64,000 bases of DNA from the NCBI RefSeq assembly GCF_042649125.1, contig NZ_JBHRYQ010000001.1:806001-870000 (forward strand), in the 5' to 3' direction. The stretch's first letter is position 1. Each line of letters starts with the position of its first letter. The notes beneath the pieces are model-generated. The model made no database searches and was not told the DNA's origin. It was given only the letters and a program-made list of their open reading frames with translations. The stretch is from Leadbetterella lacunae. Lineage in GTDB: Bacteria > Bacteroidota > Bacteroidia > Cytophagales > Spirosomataceae. The position numbers and the translations under genes were made by a program. Below are positions 62,280 to 64,000 of the stretch, one piece after another.

Positions 62280-62295
62280 GTGGAGACGCAGGGAC
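62280..62295 (-). other. Candidate attachment site: displaced 3' end of a tmRNA (ssrA) or tRNA gene
   Basis: The minus strand reads TCCCTGCGTCTCCAC, the T-arm 3' strand plus acceptor 3' strand expected at the end of a tmRNA or tRNA. The sequence then diverges from any TTCGA T-loop. A terminator follows directly on the gene side (62237-62275) and a tyrosine integrase gene begins 180 bp away on the other side. This is the arrangement of an att core where an element has separated the RNA gene's body from its last bases. Confidence 0.55.
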
Positions 62296-62409
62296 AACAC
62301 CTGCCAAATTTCATTAAATTAAATGCAACCATAAACAATCTGATTATCAGTATGTTACAACATTTTTCATTGTTTACACTTGTATGTTATTTGATTAAAT
62401 ATGATATTT

Positions 62410-62441
62410 ATGGGCTAGAAATGGGCTAGATATGGGCTAGA
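62410..62441 (+). repeat. Three-copy tandem repeat (ATGGGCTAGA, 11-bp period)
   Basis: ATGGGCTAGA occurs at 62410-62419, 62421-62430 and 62432-62441, one base between copies, ending 34 bases before the integrase ATG. The helical 11-bp spacing suits side-by-side protein binding, such as integrase arm sites or an excisionase or repressor operator. Confidence 0.75.
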
Positions 62442-62475
62442 TTTTTCAAGTTAATACTTAATATTTTCACTAATA

Positions 62476-63696
62476 ATGGCAACTATCAATTTTATAATTC
62501 AGACAGCTAAAAAACCTTCTCAAATTTATGTTAGAGTGAAGGAAGGGTCTCAAGTAGACATCAAAGCAAAGACACCATTTTTCATAAATCCAGAGGATTG
62601 GAGCACCATAAAAAAACAACCTAAAAACTTAAAAGATGCTGAAGGGAAGAAAATATTTCTAGGATTACAAGAATTGAAAAATTCAATAATGAAGGAAATA
62701 AATGAAGTTAATGGCCACACAATTCTTAATTCGGAGTGGTTATACAAAATAATAAATCCGGTAAAATTCCAAGATTCTAAAGTTGTTGATAAATCACTAA
62801 TCGGATATTTCGAAAAATATTATTTGGCCAAAAAAGAAGATTTGGCGAAAGAATCAATGTTAAAAAAAATCAAATCAATGGAGGCTTTAGTTAGGCGATT
62901 TGAGAAGAAACTAAAGAAACCCATTCAACTTAATGATGTTGATTCGGCATGGATGATAAACTTCGAAAAATTTATGCGAGATAACAAATATGGTCAAGGC
63001 TACATTTTTAGATCAGTGAAGTTTATAAAAACTATATGTAGAGATGCACGAGAATCTGGTTTAGAAACTAATATAAATTTAGATTCAATTAAATCAAAAG
63101 ATAAAAAAGCGTATAAAATATATTTGACTGAAGAAGAGATTGAAATTCTTAAAGATACCCTATTACCTACTGAAAGTTTAGAAAACGCTAGAGATTGGCT
63201 AGTAATTAGTTGTTACCTCGGTCAAAGGGTTTCTGACCTTATGCGATGTGAAAAAGGAAAAATAAAAGAAATCGATGGTCATAAAGTAATTGATTTAAGG
63301 CAAAAGAAAACAGACAAAGCCATTATGATAGCAGTTTTTCCTGAAGTTGAAGAGTTTTTAGCGAAACGAGATGGTGATTTTCCTAGGCCAATTTCAGATG
63401 TTAAGTACAACAAATATGTTAAAGAAGTTTGTAAAATAGCAGGATTGAATGAAATAATTGAAGGCTCATTAAACGACACTGAGTTAAATAGAAAAATTGA
63501 TGGATTTTACCCTAAATGGCAGCTTATAAGCTCTCATGTAGGTAGAAGGTCTTTCGCTACCAATTATTATGGCAAATACCCTACAGCACTTCTTATGGCC
63601 CAAACAGGGCATACAACTGAGAGGGCATTCCTTGAGTATATAGGAAAGGGTCAGGTAGATCAAGTATTACAGCTTTTAAAAATGATAAATAAGTGA
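62476..63696 (+). CDS. Tyrosine recombinase (phage/ICE-type integrase)
   Basis: A 406-residue integrase. The N-terminal arm-binding region (about 1-85; INFIIQTAKKPSQIYVRVKEG) is followed by a SAM-like core-binding domain (about 105-210) and a catalytic domain (about 220-400). Catalytic residues are Arg in LGQRVSDLM, His-x-x-Arg in SSHVGRRSFATN, His in QTGHTTERAF and Tyr in LEYIGKG. This is the Bacteroidota integrative-element type. It lies just inside a probable RNA-gene attachment site and is followed 3 bp later by a second gene. Confidence 0.95.
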   Translation: MATINFIIQTAKKPSQIYVRVKEGSQVDIKAKTPFFINPEDWSTIKKQPKNLKDAEGKKIFLGLQELKNSIMKEINEVNGHTILNSEWLYKIINPVKFQDSKVVDKSLIGYFEKYYLAKKEDLAKESMLKKIKSMEALVRRFEKKLKKPIQLNDVDSAWMINFEKFMRDNKYGQGYIFRSVKFIKTICRDARESGLETNINLDSIKSKDKKAYKIYLTEEEIEILKDTLLPTESLENARDWLVISCYLGQRVSDLMRCEKGKIKEIDGHKVIDLRQKKTDKAIMIAVFPEVEEFLAKRDGDFPRPISDVKYNKYVKEVCKIAGLNEIIEGSLNDTELNRKIDGFYPKWQLISSHVGRRSFATNYYGKYPTALLMAQTGHTTERAFLEYIGKGQVDQVLQLLKMINK

Positions 63697-63699
63697 TAA

Positions 63700-64000
63700 A
63701 TGAAAACTTCAATTCAACTATTACACGATTTGTACCCCACAGAATTATTTACCACCAATTTTGATAATGTAATGAATTCTGAAGTAGAAAAATTCAATAT
63801 TGAATATTACAATAACTTTTTAGTCAAATTCACAGAATTAACCCAAAATTCGGTCTTAAAAGAATCTGATTTTAAAAGCTATTTAAGTAGTGAGGCTGAT
63901 TTTTTTTATAAAGAAATATATCAAGAAAAAGCTAGTAAAACCACAGAAGCAGAGAAAGAAAAATTGTTGAATTTTAAGAAAGTTTTTTTAAAGAACGGTT
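63700..64000 (+). CDS. Unidentified gene, 3' truncated by window edge
   Basis: An ATG three bases after the integrase stop opens a frame that runs without a stop to the window end (100 codons), beginning MKTSIQLLHDLYPTELFT. The visible part is acidic, Lys/Glu- and aromatic-rich, and mainly helical (EADFFYKEIYQEKASKTTEAEK). No signal peptide, membrane helix or known motif is visible. Close spacing implies co-transcription with the integrase; it is probably an element accessory gene. Confidence 0.7.
   Translation, partial: MKTSIQLLHDLYPTELFTTNFDNVMNSEVEKFNIEYYNNFLVKFTELTQNSVLKESDFKSYLSSEADFFYKEIYQEKASKTTEAEKEKLLNFKKVFLKNG

Noticed and set aside
62280..62295. A complete tRNA or tmRNA gene at this point
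   Set aside because: Only the last ~15 bases match an acceptor/T-arm end; the T-loop and the rest of the cloverleaf are absent.
1..64000. CRISPR arrays, rRNA operons, transposases
   Set aside because: No regularly spaced repeats, rRNA-like GC-rich blocks or DDE/HUH transposase motifs were seen in any frame.

Overview
The window is chromosomal DNA from a member of the phylum Bacteroidota, probably order Cytophagales. The evidence is: low GC; many secreted proteins with type IX secretion system (T9SS) C-terminal signals; repeated promoter boxes of the Bacteroidota form TAnnTTTG 15-50 bases before start codons; A-rich leaders with no Shine-Dalgarno sequence; and lineage-typical genes (bshA, a bacterial GGGP synthase, DUF4834, a PKD/NPCBM sugar dehydrogenase, a ThuA-dehydrogenase fusion). 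Genus and species cannot be read from the sequence.

Layout. 1-10.3 kb: surface and envelope genes, namely a 1922-residue secreted protein with about 18 Ig-like modules, a YceI lipoprotein and a secreted sugar dehydrogenase. 10.3-14.7 kb: metH divergent from an Lrp/AsnC regulator, with inverted AGATAAA half-sites between them. 17-21.3 kb: a metal-handling locus, probably copper, containing a small HxC/CC/PP secreted protein, a TonB-dependent receptor with a CC motif, an HMA-AraC fusion regulator, a secreted HMA chaperone, an OsmC protein and a Cys/Lys-rich small protein. 21.4-44.4 kb: mostly core metabolism. This includes thyA, folK, GGGP synthase, recQ, a metalloprotease, a CLC-F-type fluoride exporter, the bshA-ABC-HAD operon, a UbiA prenyltransferase with purN, leuS, and a flavoprotein/Fe-S membrane protein pair. 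44.5-49 kb: a glycosyltransferase cluster. 49-51.3 kb: an SF1 helicase and a VF530-type protein. 51.3-59.1 kb: a carbohydrate operon (AraC-cupin regulator, sugar epimerase, Gfo/Idh/MocA oxidoreductase, giant ThuA-dehydrogenase-cupredoxin fusion) with a Phd/VapC toxin-antitoxin pair in its middle, followed by a metal-binding lipoprotein.

59.1-64 kb is accessory DNA and the most unusual part. It holds a 28-codon remnant of a DUF4007 protein (a family tied to DNA phosphorothioation-type defence), an HNH endonuclease-like gene overlapping a methyltransferase-HIT fusion gene, and a 53-residue membrane protein. After these comes what looks like the displaced 3' end and terminator of a tmRNA (or tRNA) gene. 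Directly beside it are a three-copy 11-bp repeat, a tyrosine integrase and a truncated downstream gene. I read this as the left end of an integrative element whose body lies beyond the window, next to a decayed or rearranged defence island. The HNH + methyltransferase-HIT pair is my best candidate for an undescribed system.

No rRNA, complete tRNA, CRISPR array or complete insertion sequence was seen.
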